Assembly: GCF_000224065.1 (NCBI RefSeq)
Contig: NZ_AFWT01000032.1
Location: 1 to 52,506 of the forward strand
From: Thiorhodococcus drewsii AZ1
GTDB taxonomy: Bacteria; Pseudomonadota; Gammaproteobacteria; Chromatiales; Chromatiaceae
Reading direction: 5' to 3'
DNA: 52,506 nt
Below are positions 1 to 10,919 of this stretch, piece after piece; positions within the stretch are counted from its first letter, which is position 1, and each line of letters opens with the position of its first letter. The translations under genes and the position numbers were made by a program. The notes beneath the pieces were generated by a model. The model was not told the origin of the DNA, made no database searches, and saw only the letters and a program-made list of their open reading frames with translations.

Positions 1-468
1 ATGACATGCACGCCCTGCTCATGGAGTTCCTGTGCTTGATGATAGAGCTTGCACAGCGTGCGGACCTCCTCGCGAAAGGCCGCCTCGTCAGGAATCTTGA
101 GATTGAGCCAGTAGCGGGTCCGATGCGGCTTGAGGTCGGCCTGATTTTAAAATACGGCCGATTGTCGTGGCCGAAATGGTTGGCGCAATGCCGCGCTGGA
201 TCGTCTCGCGCACCAGATCCTTGCGCGTCCAGTGGGTCAAGGGAGGGGGTGGTGTTTCGCAGGCCAGGGCGATGATCTGGCAGATCTGCTCGGGCGTGAA
301 ATCGCCTGGAGCCCCGGAGCGCGGACGATCGGCCAGCACCGCTTCGATCACCGCGCGCAGGCGCTTGGGCTGATCCGTTGCGGCGGCCAAGCGGTCATGG
401 GCGTCGAGCCAACGTCGGCGCCATTGACCGACGCCGTCTTCGTTTATCCTGATAATTTCAGATCTGTG
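1..468 (-). pseudogene. IS630-family transposase remnant (5'-truncated, frameshifted, runs off the window)
   Basis: Reading leftward, the minus strand encodes an IS630-type N-terminal helix-turn-helix region. It has QWRRRWL near 430-405, then FTPEQICQIIALACE and TTIGRILKS, and continues in another frame as ADLKPHRTRYW and on to the window edge. The frame change lies near 145-150, where one extra G follows ATTTTAAAATCA; this is a +1 shift. Homology begins abruptly near 465, beside the stop codon of the neighbouring phosphopantetheinyl transferase gene, so the first 40 or so residues usual for the family are missing and no terminal inverted repeat is visible there. It is therefore a decayed or truncated copy. 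The DDE catalytic part would lie outside the window. The family call is from motif memory. Confidence 0.75.
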
Positions 469-471
469 GTA

Positions 472-1170
472 CTAGTACCTGATGAGATCGAAGGCCAACC
501 ACTGCTCTACCGCTGGCAGCCGGGCCCGCGCGACCGCTGCCACATAGCCGGGCTCGGGGATGCAGTTCAGGACCTGAGGCGCGACGGCATCCGGCGCACG
601 CGGGCGGAAGAGTCCGCGTCCGTCGCACTTGGCATCCGCCTCCAGCGCGGTCCAGTTGCGATAGAAGCGCTCCAGCCGTTCGGCCTCGGGAAGCTGGGCG
701 AGCGACTCCGCGACCTCGGGGCTGAACATGCGCCGGGCGATCGCCTGGATGTCGTTCCGCGGGTGGATCCATTCGCAGTCCACGCCGATTTCGGAGTCGG
801 GCCCATTTCCTGCGCCAACCGCCACCAGTGCCAAATCACCCGTCGTCGTCAGGTTGAAGGCGATGGGATGCCCCGACGAGTCGACGAACGGCTTGCCGGC
901 CGGGCCGTGGCCGAAACGGATGGAGCCAGGGTCCGTGTCGAGATAGCGGCCGAGGATCAGCCGCAGTCCGGCCTGAGCACGGATGTAGCGCTCGCGATAG
1001 GGCTGGTGCCGCATCCGTTCGGCGCGCGCACGCTGACGCTCGCCGAGCAGGCGCAGACAGGTGTTCAAATCCATGCCGGTCTCGTCGGCGCGGATGCGCC
1101 ACAGATGGATCGCGTTGGCCGCGAGGGCAGGGGGTGTGTCGGTCGTCATCCAGCGTATCGATTCGTTCAT
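472..1170 (-). CDS. 4'-phosphopantetheinyl transferase (Sfp/HetI type)
   Basis: This 232-residue protein has the layout of Sfp-type enzymes, which move phosphopantetheine from CoA to a serine on carrier domains of polyketide, peptide or fatty-acid synthases. Visible motifs are GKPFV (92-96), FNLTTTGD (105-112, where NxSHS is usual), IGVDCEW with the Mg-binding D131 and E133, and WTALEADAK (173-181), which keeps E177 and K181 but has Leu where the usual WxxKEA lysine stands. Length is normal. It is transcribed away from the PhnD-like gene. No synthase or carrier-protein gene is in the window, so its client is unknown. The two altered motifs may mean a divergent specificity. Confidence 0.85.
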   Translation of the reverse strand: MNESIRWMTTDTPPALAANAIHLWRIRADETGMDLNTCLRLLGERQRARAERMRHQPYRERYIRAQAGLRLILGRYLDTDPGSIRFGHGPAGKPFVDSSGHPIAFNLTTTGDLALVAVGAGNGPDSEIGVDCEWIHPRNDIQAIARRMFSPEVAESLAQLPEAERLERFYRNWTALEADAKCDGRGLFRPRAPDAVAPQVLNCIPEPGYVAAVARARLPAVEQWLAFDLIRY

Positions 1171-1288
1171 TGCTTTTCGTATCGTATATATCGACTACTC
1201 TCATCTGTGCTGCCTCGGCGCTTCTCGAGAGAGGAACGCCTCGTCACGCATCCATTCCAATGATCGCGTTCCCATTCAAGGTCACAGC

Positions 1289-2185
1289 ATGGGGGTGTAT
1301 ATGAAGTCCACAGCAACCCGGTCTCTGCGGGTCAGGATCCTCTCGGTGCTCACCATGGTCGCCGTCTTGTTTGCCGGCGTCTCGACGCCGCTCCTCGCCG
1401 ATGACACCCTCGTTTTCGGCACGCTTCCCATCACCAAGCCGACCAAGCTGCTGCAACGTTACAAGGGATTGGTGCAGTATTACGAGGAGGTGCTGGGTCA
1501 GCCGGTCCGATTCGAGATCGGCAAGGACTACCAGGACGCGATCCAGAAGTTTCAGTCCGGTCACTACGATTTCGGACTGCTCGGTCCCTCGCCCTATGTG
1601 ATGGCGACCGAGACGAGCTCGCTCGGCAAGGACAACTTCAAGCTGATCGGCACGCTCGAAACGGGTGGCAAGCCCTATTACAACGCGGTCGTGATCGCTG
1701 CGATCGACGATACCGACATTCAATCCCTCCAGGATCTCGAAGGCAAGACGTTCGCCTTCGGCTCGCGTCTGTCGACCCTGTCCTGCTATCTGCCGGCCGA
1801 CATGCTGATCCAGGCCGGCGTGTTGGACAAGCTCGCCAGCTACGATTTCATCGGCAAGCACGACGCGGTCGCCAATGCCGTCGCCCTCGGGCGCTTCGAC
1901 GCGGGCGGCATCAAGGAGGGCGTCTACAAGAAGTTCGAGGACAGGATCCGGATCGTCGAGAAATCCCAGCCGGTCTGGGACTTTTTGATCCTGGCCCACA
2001 AGGACATGCCTGAGGATCTGTTCGAGCGTATCAAGACGGCGACGCTGGATCTGAAGGACCCCGCCATCCTCGACAAGGTCAAGCCCAACTGCAGCGGTTT
2101 CGTCGCGACCGAGGACGCCAACTACGACAACCTGCGCGCGATCATGAAGCGCGTGGACGACAGGCTCGGCGCGCCCGAGCTGTGA
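1289..2185 (+). CDS. PhnD-like periplasmic substrate-binding protein
   Basis: About 298 residues with a Sec signal peptide (hydrophobic stretch ending SVSTPLLA-DD-like, cut expected after LLA), so it is periplasmic. The mature part opens FGTLPITKPTKLLQRYKGL and has SGHYDFGLLGPSPYV, typical of the PhnD/phosphonate-phosphite binding family (type II periplasmic binding fold). ATG 1289 has AAGG seven bases upstream; ATG 1301 in the same frame is an alternative. No ABC permease or ATPase gene follows. Instead a chemoreceptor starts 21 bases downstream, so I infer it presents a ligand to that receptor rather than feeding a transporter. The ligand cannot be read from sequence; phosphonate or phosphate-like anions are the family's usual ones. 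Confidence 0.85.
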   Translation: MGVYMKSTATRSLRVRILSVLTMVAVLFAGVSTPLLADDTLVFGTLPITKPTKLLQRYKGLVQYYEEVLGQPVRFEIGKDYQDAIQKFQSGHYDFGLLGPSPYVMATETSSLGKDNFKLIGTLETGGKPYYNAVVIAAIDDTDIQSLQDLEGKTFAFGSRLSTLSCYLPADMLIQAGVLDKLASYDFIGKHDAVANAVALGRFDAGGIKEGVYKKFEDRIRIVEKSQPVWDFLILAHKDMPEDLFERIKTATLDLKDPAILDKVKPNCSGFVATEDANYDNLRAIMKRVDDRLGAPEL

Positions 2186-2206
2186 CGTGAAGAGGGTGGA
2201 TGCATC

Positions 2207-3829
2207 GTGAAGAATCTACGCCTTGGGAGTCTCGCGTTCCGGTTTCTGGCCTCGATCCTGGGGATCACGGTCCTGGTGCTGCTGCTGGCCATGAGCCTGC
2301 TCCAGGTCCAGGCGCGGCAATCGAGCGAGCGGCAAACCGAGATCGCGCGGGACGCCCTGGGCGTGGAGCGGCAGGAATCCGAGCGGCTCCTGAGCCGAGC
2401 GCTCGAAACCAAGGCCGAGCTTCTGGGACGCTTCATGGCCCGAACCGCCCCCGATGTGCTGCTCACCTTCGATCTCGACCTGATCGGGCGCTACCAGCGC
2501 GAGGCCGCGTCCGATCCGGATATCGCCTATGCGCTCTATCTGGACGCCGATGGCGAGACCATGACCGAGACCCAGGACCGACCCAAGGACGCGATCGAAA
2601 GCCGCTACCCGGTCGAGGCGGACGGGGATCTGCTCGGCTATGTGCTGATCGGGCTGGATCCGAGCCGCATGGTCGCCGCGAAGCGGATCGCGAACGCACG
2701 GATCGCGGAGGCTATCGAGGGCGCCAATCGACTCAGCAAGACCAGCCAGACCCAGTTCCTGACGACCCTCGCGCTCGTCTCGATCGGACTGGTGACCCTG
2801 CTGGGACTGCTGTTCGGCTATATGTTCCTGCGCCAGGTGATCCGCCCGATCAAGGACACCACGACCCTGATCGAGCGTCTCGCCCATGGCGAGGGTGATC
2901 TCAGCCAGCGGCTTCCGGTGAGCGGCGACAGCGAGATCGACCGGCTGCGCCAGGCCATGAACCACTTCATGGAACGCCTCCAGGACATGGTGCGTACCAT
3001 CGTCCATCAGATGCAGGAGTTGACGCTCGTCTCCGGCACCCTGAACGACACGGCTGCGACCCTGGTAAGAGACATGGAGACCGAGCGCTCCCACACCCAG
3101 CAGGTGACGGACGGGGTGGAACAGATGGTGGAGACCATCCGGCAGGTCGCGCTCAATAGCAGCAAGGCCGCCGAAGCCGCCAGGTCCGGGGAGGACAAGG
3201 CCAGGGACGGTCAGTCGATCGTGTCGAGTACCACCCAGGGCATCCGGGTGCTGTCTGCCGAGGTGTCCTCATCGTCCGAGGTCATCGGACGTCTGGAGGA
3301 CTTGAGCGGGCGCATCGGCTCGGTGCTGGACGCCATCAACAACATCTCGGCCCGAACCAATCTGCTCGCCCTCAACGCCGCGATCGAGGCGGCGCGCGCG
3401 GGCGAGCACGGACGTGGATTCGCCGTGGTCGCGGGCGAGGTGCGCGCCCTGGCCGGCCGTACCCAACAGTCGACCGAGGAGGTGCGCCAGATCGTCGAGC
3501 AGCTGACTCAGGGCAGTCAGGATGCCGCTTCGGCCATGGGGCGCAGCCTGACCCAGGCCGAAACCAGCGTGTCTCAGTCCGAGCAGGCGAACGCGGCGCT
3601 CGAGGCCATTCTCGCGGCCGTGGGGACCATCAACGCCATGAGCGACGAGATCGCCTCGGCGGTAGAGGGACAGGCCAAGGTCGCCGAACAGGTGAGCCGA
3701 CAGATCACCGAAATCGAAGGTCTCCGGGAGCGGACGACCATGACTGCGCAACAGGCCAGGGAGACCAGCAATGACCTGTCCGCCTTGGCCACCAGCCTCG
3801 ATTCCATGGTGGGACGTTTCCGCGTCTGA
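2207..3829 (+). CDS. methyl-accepting chemotaxis protein
   Basis: A 540-residue transmembrane chemoreceptor. It has TM1 at about 14-33, a periplasmic part of about 145 residues, TM2 at about 184-208, a HAMP linker ([23 protein letters not shown]), and a cytoplasmic coiled coil with the conserved tip [20 protein letters not shown] (about 385-404). The tip binds CheA and CheW. The GTG start at 2207 places the basic N-terminus directly before TM1. There is no C-terminal CheR/CheB tether. It follows the PhnD-like gene by 21 bases and is probably co-transcribed with it. No other che genes are present, so it must use a signalling array encoded elsewhere. Confidence 0.93.
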   Translation: MKNLRLGSLAFRFLASILGITVLVLLLAMSLLQVQARQSSERQTEIARDALGVERQESERLLSRALETKAELLGRFMARTAPDVLLTFDLDLIGRYQREAASDPDIAYALYLDADGETMTETQDRPKDAIESRYPVEADGDLLGYVLIGLDPSRMVAAKRIANARIAEAIEGANRLSKTSQTQFLTTLALVSIGLVTLLGLLFGYMFLRQVIRPIKDTTTLIERLAHGEGDLSQRLPVSGDSEIDRLRQAMNHFMERLQDMVRTIVHQMQELTLVSGTLNDTAATLVRDMETERSHTQQVTDGVEQMVETIRQVALNSSKAAEAARSGEDKARDGQSIVSSTTQGIRVLSAEVSSSSEVIGRLEDLSGRIGSVLDAINNISARTNLLALNAAIEAARAGEHGRGFAVVAGEVRALAGRTQQSTEEVRQIVEQLTQGSQDAASAMGRSLTQAETSVSQSEQANAALEAILAAVGTINAMSDEIASAVEGQAKVAEQVSRQITEIEGLRERTTMTAQQARETSNDLSALATSLDSMVGRFRV

Positions 3830-3892
3830 GCTTTGACCCCAATCGTCATATTCTTATAATCTGATCCCCCGCAATCTTGAGTCGAGTCGCTC

Positions 3893-4102
3893 GTGACGGT
3901 GCTGGACCATTCCTCTGTCGAGGCGCTTGTCGAGGTGATCTGCCAGAAGGGCTGCCTTCAGGTACGACGCGATATCGCCGTGCTGGAATCCGGAGCCGAT
4001 CTCCCCGAGACGCTTGGACTCGACCCATCGGAGCGACAGGCACTGCTGCGCGAACTGAAGGACATCATGGCCGTCTACGGCGAAAGCTGCCGTCTCGATT
4101 GA
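3893..4102 (+). CDS. small conserved hypothetical protein (69 aa)
   Basis: A 69-residue soluble protein starting at GTG 3893. It has no signal peptide or membrane segment and is mostly helical in appearance, with two cysteines (CQKGC) near residue 18-22 and a third near the C-terminus. I recall similar short proteins with a VICQKGC-like motif and a LLRELKDIMAVY-like end in related gammaproteobacteria, but no function is known to me. It lies alone between the chemoreceptor and tex, 137 bases before tex. Confidence 0.65.
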   Translation: MTVLDHSSVEALVEVICQKGCLQVRRDIAVLESGADLPETLGLDPSERQALLRELKDIMAVYGESCRLD

Positions 4103-4239
4103 CCAAACCCTTCGCCGCGCGTCAGGATTCGCCGACCCGTGCGGGAACCGCCCGCGATCCCCGATCATCCCCACTTCGCTGCCCTTGAACCTGAGCACCG
4201 CGTTCCAAGGCACCCATTCATTCGGATATCAGTAGCCCC

Positions 4240-6570
<2,331 letters not shown>

Positions 6571-6572
6571 CC

Positions 6573-6932
6573 ATGGAACGGGCGCAGGTGGTGAGGCACC
6601 AGGGAAGGGTACCCGATCCTCTGTCCGCTCGGCTCTATGTCGCAGCCTCACCGATCCACGGTCGAGGCTGCTTTGCGCGCATAGGCTTCGAGTTGGGCGA
6701 GCTGATCGGCACCTTTATCGGGCCGCTAGTGGATGAGGACGGCCCCCATGTGCTCTGGGTGTGTGACGCCGAGAGTGGCGATGTCATTGGACGCATCGGG
6801 ACCAATCTGCTGCGCTGGGTCAATCACAGCGACGATCCCAATGCCGAATTCGATGGCTTCGACCTCTATGCCCGGCGCGCCATCGTTCGGGACGAGGAGA
6901 TCACCTGCGACTACGGGGCCGGCGGCGATTGA
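6573..6932 (+). CDS. SET domain-containing protein (putative lysine methyltransferase)
   Basis: A compact 119-residue protein made almost entirely of a SET domain. It has an SPIHGRGCFA-like N-flank, GELIGTFIG, then NHSDDPNAEF (the NH motif that binds S-adenosylmethionine) and EITCDYG at the end (the ELxxDY catalytic tyrosine motif). It starts two bases after tex and is probably in the same transcript. Bacterial SET proteins of this size are seen in several proteobacteria and are thought to methylate lysines on proteins, but the target here is unknown. No post-SET cysteine cluster is present. Confidence 0.85.
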   Translation: MERAQVVRHQGRVPDPLSARLYVAASPIHGRGCFARIGFELGELIGTFIGPLVDEDGPHVLWVCDAESGDVIGRIGTNLLRWVNHSDDPNAEFDGFDLYARRAIVRDEEITCDYGAGGD

Positions 6933-7056
6933 TGTGTCATCTGTTACTCCATCTAAATGCATATTATGCCAGTTCAGCATATCCAGACATCAACCCAATA
7001 ACAAATCACACACGTTAAACAAAACTTTAAAACACCTCTAAAAACAGGAGGCCACC

Positions 7057-7413
7057 ATGCAAGAGCGTCCAGAGATAAAGACCGCCATTCCAAAGCGCCG
7101 CTATGGCATCGGGAAGCATACGGCCGTGCTGCTCGGCGATATCGAGACCGATACGCCAATCTTCTATCGCTATATCCTGGCCTTCGTTCCGCAAGGGCAG
7201 ACCGAGCCTGTGCTCTATGTCTGCGCCGAGCAGACGCCGCCCGCCGAGCGCGCCGACGGAGCCTATAGGCTGCGCGTGATCGGCGAGCTGATGTCGGATC
7301 TGCTGGACACCAGCGATGGCTGGGGTGATATCGACAGTTTTGCCGATCAGGGACTTAAGGTCGGAGTCCAGATGTTGGGCCTGGATGAGGCGCAAGTGAC
7401 GCGGCTTATGTAG
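7057..7413 (+). CDS. hypothetical protein (118 aa)
   Basis: A 118-residue soluble protein with a strong Shine-Dalgarno (AGGAGG, five bases before ATG 7057). It contains IPKRRYGIGKHTAVLLGDIETDTPIFYRYILAFVP-like alternating hydrophobic strands, then an acidic C-terminal half. I do not recognise the family. The 124-base region upstream is distinctly AT-rich for this window and probably holds its promoter. It ends seven bases before the convergent EVE-domain gene. Confidence 0.7.
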   Translation: MQERPEIKTAIPKRRYGIGKHTAVLLGDIETDTPIFYRYILAFVPQGQTEPVLYVCAEQTPPAERADGAYRLRVIGELMSDLLDTSDGWGDIDSFADQGLKVGVQMLGLDEAQVTRLM

Positions 7414-7420
7414 CCGCAGA

Positions 7421-7885
7421 TCATTCCAGTGCGAGGATGAAGTTCCACTGCGCTTGGGTGAGCGGCATGATCGAGAGCCGATTGCCTTTGCGGACCAGTG
7501 GCAGATCCTCCAGCGGACCATCGGCGTACTGCTTGAGCTCGGTAAGCGTGATAGTACGTTTGAGATGGCGTATATAGCGCACGTCGACCAGATACCAGCG
7601 CGGGCGATCCGGGTCGCTCTTGGGATCGAAATACGTGGCCTCTGGATCGAATGCGGTGGGATCCGGGCGGGGCGGGCTCGCGACCTCGGCGAGGCCGACC
7701 ACACCTGGCGCTTTGCAGTTGGAGTGATAGAAGAAGATGCGATCGCCTGGACGCATGTCGTCGCGCAGCATGTTGCGCGCCTGATAATTTCGGACGCCGT
7801 CCCAGGGCTCGGTCCGATCCGGGCGCGCAGCCAGATCGTCGATACCGAAGGTTTCGGGTTCCGATTTGAAGAGCCAATGGTTCAT
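7421..7885 (-). CDS. EVE domain-containing protein
   Basis: This 154-residue protein is a single EVE domain, a PUA-like fold. It opens NHWLFKSEPETFGIDDL, then WDGVRNYQARNMLRDDMRPGD, FFYHSNCKAPGVVGLAEV, and ends RLSIMPLTQAQW. These are the standard EVE blocks, which in characterised members read modified cytosines or nucleotides. ATG 7885 gives the usual MNHWLFKSEP start; the frame extends upstream to a TTG but without family similarity. It converges on the 7057-7413 gene. Confidence 0.93.
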   Translation of the reverse strand: MNHWLFKSEPETFGIDDLAARPDRTEPWDGVRNYQARNMLRDDMRPGDRIFFYHSNCKAPGVVGLAEVASPPRPDPTAFDPEATYFDPKSDPDRPRWYLVDVRYIRHLKRTITLTELKQYADGPLEDLPLVRKGNRLSIMPLTQAQWNFILALE

Positions 7886-8097
7886 AGCATCGAATGGAAG
7901 TCGCAATGTCGATGTTTGGGACAAGATGATGAGTGATCTCTGCCGAGTGCGTCCAGTGGGTTCGCTGCCTGCTCGATAGTTGTCGAGACGCGTTAAGATC
8001 AGGGTGTTTTAAAGGACCTATGGGGGTGGGGCCATTGTGTGGACGGGCATGGTTCTCCACGGACGTGGTTCATGTTTCAGTTTAGTGGGGGCGGTCG

Positions 8098-9477
8098 ATG
8101 TTTTGGCGACGAGAGCGGTCGAGCGTTGAAATCGAGTCGGGCGGTCAGGAGATCGATGCGCTCAAGGCGATGAAAGTGGCTGGGGAGATCGGCGCTTTTC
8201 CCGGACTGTCGAATCAGGATCTGACGCGACTGTTCAAGCTCGCCGAATTGACGAAGCTTTCCTCCGGGCAGCGTTTGTTCGAAAGTGGCGACCGGGCGAA
8301 GCAGGTCTATCTGCTGCTCACTGGCTGCGTGCAGGTCAAACAGGTGTCGGCGACCTTTGTCGAGGAATTCGGTCCAGGCGACTGGATCTGCAACCAGGAT
8401 TTGGCAAAACCGACGCGCCACGAGGCGACGGCCATCGCCCGTGCCTCGACCTTGCTGCTGATTCTCGACGCCCAGGTGCTAACGGCGGTCGGTGATGAGC
8501 TGACGGGGTATCTGCACCGTCTCATGGAGCAATCCAATCGCGAACGTCTGACGCGTTTGCGGCACGCGGTCGACGCCTTTGCCTCCCGGCAGGAATCCTT
8601 CATCGATCTGCTCTTCGACGCCCGCACTCGGTCCAGCGGTGGTTTCGCTCAGTCGCCGGCCGTCAAACAGCTGTTCAGCAAGGTGAAGGCGCTGCCGGTC
8701 TCCAGTATCACGCTGCTCAACAAGATGCTCGACGAGCGGACGACCAAGAACGAAATCGTTGAGCTGGTCACCATGGACCCCTCTCTGACCAGTACCTTGC
8801 TGCGGGTGGTGAACAGCCCGCTGTTCGGCTTCAGCCACAAGATCACCAACGTCAGTCATGCCATCGTCCTGATGGGCCACAACACGGTCTATCAGGTCAT
8901 CATGTCCGAGAGCATGCGTCAGAGCCTTCCCGACACGCCGTTCTTCGATGAGCTCCATCGACGCGCGATCGAGGTCTCACGGATCGCATTCGTGCTGTCA
9001 GAATCGCTAAAGGTCGCCAGGCCGGCCGAGGTGGCGACCTTGGGCGTCCTGTACGACATTGGGTTAGTCGTTATCGAGTTGCTCAAGACCTACAACGCGG
9101 GGCTCAGCGAACTGTTCGACACACTGGATTCGGCCGCGATGGGTTCCGAACTGATGCGTAGCTGGAACTTGCCCGACATCCTCTGTAAGAGTATCGCCTA
9201 CAGCCTCTATCCTGAATTTACGCCTCCACACAGGGTCCCGGTCGAGGTGCGTGCCAATGTGGCTGCGCTCTACCTGGCACGCTGTTGCTACCAGGAACTT
9301 CATGCCGATGCAGAGGCCCCGCCGCGACCATTTATCGCGGACTATCTGAGCGCGCTCGGCTATCCCGATCTGACGCTGGATGAGTTGCTGCGACAGCGCG
9401 TGCTGCCGAAGCTGCGTGCGCAATTGCAGGATCTGCCGGCCGAGATGGCGGGTCGGGTGAAGGTGGCGCGCCGCTGA
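8098..9477 (+). CDS. cyclic nucleotide-binding / HDOD domain signalling protein
   Basis: A 459-residue cytoplasmic protein. Residues about 35-140 look like a cNMP-binding (cap-family) effector domain: GLSNQDLTRLFKLAEL, LSSGQRLFESGDRAKQVYLLLTG. Residues about 195-390 form an HDOD domain: LPVSSITLLNKML, MDPSLTSTLLRVVNSPLFGF, ISHAIVLMG-like. HDOD domains resemble HD phosphodiesterases without complete metal ligands and act in signalling output. The cNMP domain lacks an obvious full cAMP phosphate-binding motif, so ligand binding is uncertain. It is monocistronic, with a hairpin downstream at 9529-9547. Confidence 0.88.
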   Translation: MFWRRERSSVEIESGGQEIDALKAMKVAGEIGAFPGLSNQDLTRLFKLAELTKLSSGQRLFESGDRAKQVYLLLTGCVQVKQVSATFVEEFGPGDWICNQDLAKPTRHEATAIARASTLLLILDAQVLTAVGDELTGYLHRLMEQSNRERLTRLRHAVDAFASRQESFIDLLFDARTRSSGGFAQSPAVKQLFSKVKALPVSSITLLNKMLDERTTKNEIVELVTMDPSLTSTLLRVVNSPLFGFSHKITNVSHAIVLMGHNTVYQVIMSESMRQSLPDTPFFDELHRRAIEVSRIAFVLSESLKVARPAEVATLGVLYDIGLVVIELLKTYNAGLSELFDTLDSAAMGSELMRSWNLPDILCKSIAYSLYPEFTPPHRVPVEVRANVAALYLARCCYQELHADAEAPPRPFIADYLSALGYPDLTLDELLRQRVLPKLRAQLQDLPAEMAGRVKVARR

Positions 9478-9528
9478 AACGTGCGGCGGCTGATACGCCT
9501 ATGAGTGCAATCCTGAGTGCGGTCCAGT

Positions 9529-9547
9529 CGATCGCTCTAAGCGATCG
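9529..9547. terminator. hairpin between convergent genes
   Basis: Perfect 8-bp stem CGATCGCT/AGCGATCG with a 3-base loop CTA, midway between the converging HDOD gene and the small membrane protein gene. There is no T-run on either side, so it is a weak or Rho-assisted terminator candidate. Confidence 0.45.
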
Positions 9548-9576
9548 GCTTGGCCGCAGCGTTGTGGGTCGGTCGC

Positions 9577-9849
9577 CTATTCGGGCTGCTGATTCGTTGT
9601 TGCGTCTTCGACCGGCAATTCGATCCATCCCTTGGACAGATAATGCTTGCGCATGATGTCGTTGGCGAAAATAGGGTAGATCAACAGGGACAGGCCCAAG
9701 GTCACGATGGCGAACAGGATCCAGCCCAGTACATGCCACCAGACGCCCTTGACGGCGAAGTAGACGAATCCAAACAAAAACACCCACAGCCACGCCATCG
9801 ATGAGACCTCTTGGATCGCCCCGGTCGATGGATTCTGGAATTTCATCAT
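9577..9849 (-). CDS. small two-TM inner-membrane protein
   Basis: A 90-residue protein with two hydrophobic segments (about 18-34 and 40-58), followed by a polar tail ANDIMRKHYLSKGWIEL. The start is set by GGGAG six bases before the tandem ATGs at 9849 and 9846. The tail wording YLSKGW and the WW/W-rich membrane segment recall short DUF2628-like proteins, but that is only a resemblance. Function is unknown. A 16-bp palindrome lies 13 bases upstream of the start codon. Confidence 0.72.
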   Translation of the reverse strand: MMKFQNPSTGAIQEVSSMAWLWVFLFGFVYFAVKGVWWHVLGWILFAIVTLGLSLLIYPIFANDIMRKHYLSKGWIELPVEDATTNQQPE

Positions 9850-10289
9850 CAGTGTCTCCCATGAGCACTCAAGTGCTCGTCTTGCCTGCAGCCTGGCGCC
9901 CACAGTCGGGATTGAGCGCCATTGGTTTGGTTGAATTCTGTCGAGGCCGGCCGCTCCGCATGCCGTCGCGGTATGTCCTGGCTCGCCGAAGGTGCTCGCG
10001 TTCGGTCTCTTCGATTGCACGCTTGGTTGCGCGACGGGGCACGATACTCAAGTCGCTGTTCGAGTTCCACTCCGCGAGGAGATCTGACGTGCGCCATGGA
10101 CGTTGTTTGCGTCGAGGCGCGTCGGGGGAGCAGCGATGTCTGCAGCTTGTCCGCGAAGTTGACTGCTGATGCGGGGGCGTGTTGCGTTGAAACGAAACGC
10201 GGGGGGCGATCGAGGGGGTCCCTGGCTGTCGTGGCTGATACGAACTGGCTGGGGGAGGGTCTTGCTGGCTGAAAGAAACGGTTCTCGAA
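9850..10289. other. 440-bp intergenic region, no supported gene
   Basis: Several overlapping open frames cross this stretch, but none has a convincing ribosome binding site or protein-like composition. The only structure I see is the palindrome at 9863-9878. Toward the flavodoxin end there are G-rich runs (10200-10260). The promoter of the 9577-9849 gene should lie here. Confidence 0.6.
9863..9878. promoter_or_regulatory. 16-bp palindrome upstream of small membrane protein
   Basis: GAGCACTCAAGTGCTC is a perfect 7-2-7 inverted repeat, 13 bases before the start codon of the minus-strand membrane protein gene. Its position overlaps the expected leader, so it could be an operator or a short leader hairpin. 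No cognate regulator is recognisable. Confidence 0.3.
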
Positions 10290-10829
10290 TCAGGATGTCA
10301 CGGGCTCGGCGGCCGCTTCAAGAAGGGCGGGGGCGATCTCCGATACCCAGGACGTTAGGCGCTCATCGGTGAGGTCGGCCTGGTTGTCGAGGTCGAGGAC
10401 CAAGCCGCAGAAATTGCCGTCGCCGAGATCGGCGCGCGATAGCTCATATTCGTAGCCATCGGTTGGCCAAGCCCCGACGATTTGGGCGCCGCGCGACTCG
10501 ATCTCGTCATGGAACATGCCGAGCGCGTCGACGAATTCGCTCGAATAGCCTTCCTGGTCTCCAAGACCATAGAACGCAACGACTTTGTTGGAAAAATCCA
10601 CCTTGTCCAGCTCGGGCAGAAAGTCCTCAACCGATTGAGGATATTCGCCGACCCCGAGGGTTGGGGTGCCGAAGATGAGCGCCTCGTAGCCATCGATGAG
10701 TTCGGCGGTCGCCTTCTCGAAATTGCAGATGTCGACGACGCCTTCCTCGAAGTGCTTGCGCTGGATTTTCTTGGCGATCTTGCGCGTGTTGCCTGTGTCT
10801 GTGGCGAAGAACAGTCCGATTTTCTTCAT
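10290..10829 (-). CDS. flavodoxin (long-chain)
   Basis: A 179-residue long-chain flavodoxin, a small FMN electron carrier. It has the FMN-phosphate loop TDTGNTRKIAKKI (10-22), GTPTLGVGEYP, and GLGDQEGYSSEFVDALG, with the long-chain insertion around DGNFCGLVLDLDNQ. Length and motifs match FldA-type proteins. An AGAGGTG ribosome site precedes ATG 10829. A strong Fur box lies about 72 bases upstream, so expression is probably raised under iron limitation, when flavodoxin replaces iron-sulfur ferredoxin. In an anaerobic or nitrogen-fixing organism it may donate electrons to nitrogenase or to reductive biosynthesis, but nothing local shows that. Confidence 0.96.
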   Translation of the reverse strand: MKKIGLFFATDTGNTRKIAKKIQRKHFEEGVVDICNFEKATAELIDGYEALIFGTPTLGVGEYPQSVEDFLPELDKVDFSNKVVAFYGLGDQEGYSSEFVDALGMFHDEIESRGAQIVGAWPTDGYEYELSRADLGDGNFCGLVLDLDNQADLTDERLTSWVSEIAPALLEAAAEPVTS

Positions 10830-10900
10830 GGGTCACCTCTTCCGGTTGGAGTGCATGAGGGAACGATGGTGTGGCAATGCGATGCCGGTATTTCGTTCGG

Positions 10901-10919
10901 ATTGATAATTATTATCAAT
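10901..10919. promoter_or_regulatory. Fur box between flavodoxin and SbmA-like gene
   Basis: ATTGATAATTATTATCAAT is a perfect 9-1-9 palindrome that contains the 6-1-6 Fur core GATAAT-T-ATTATC. It sits in an AT-rich island 72 bases upstream of the flavodoxin start and about 215 bases upstream of the SbmA-like start, where it would cover or adjoin the flavodoxin promoter. Flavodoxin control by ferric uptake regulator is well established in other proteobacteria. Whether the SbmA-like gene shares the site is an inference. Confidence 0.82.

Noticed and set aside
140-160. T-TTA-AAA slippery heptamer at the IS630 frameshift
   Set aside because: A -1 slip there does not lead into the transposase frame; the downstream part is in the +1 frame, so this is a mutation, not programmed -1 frameshifting.
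232-1263. 343-codon plus-strand open frame
   Set aside because: It is the antisense shadow of the IS630 remnant and phosphopantetheinyl transferase; its sequence has no recognisable protein pattern.
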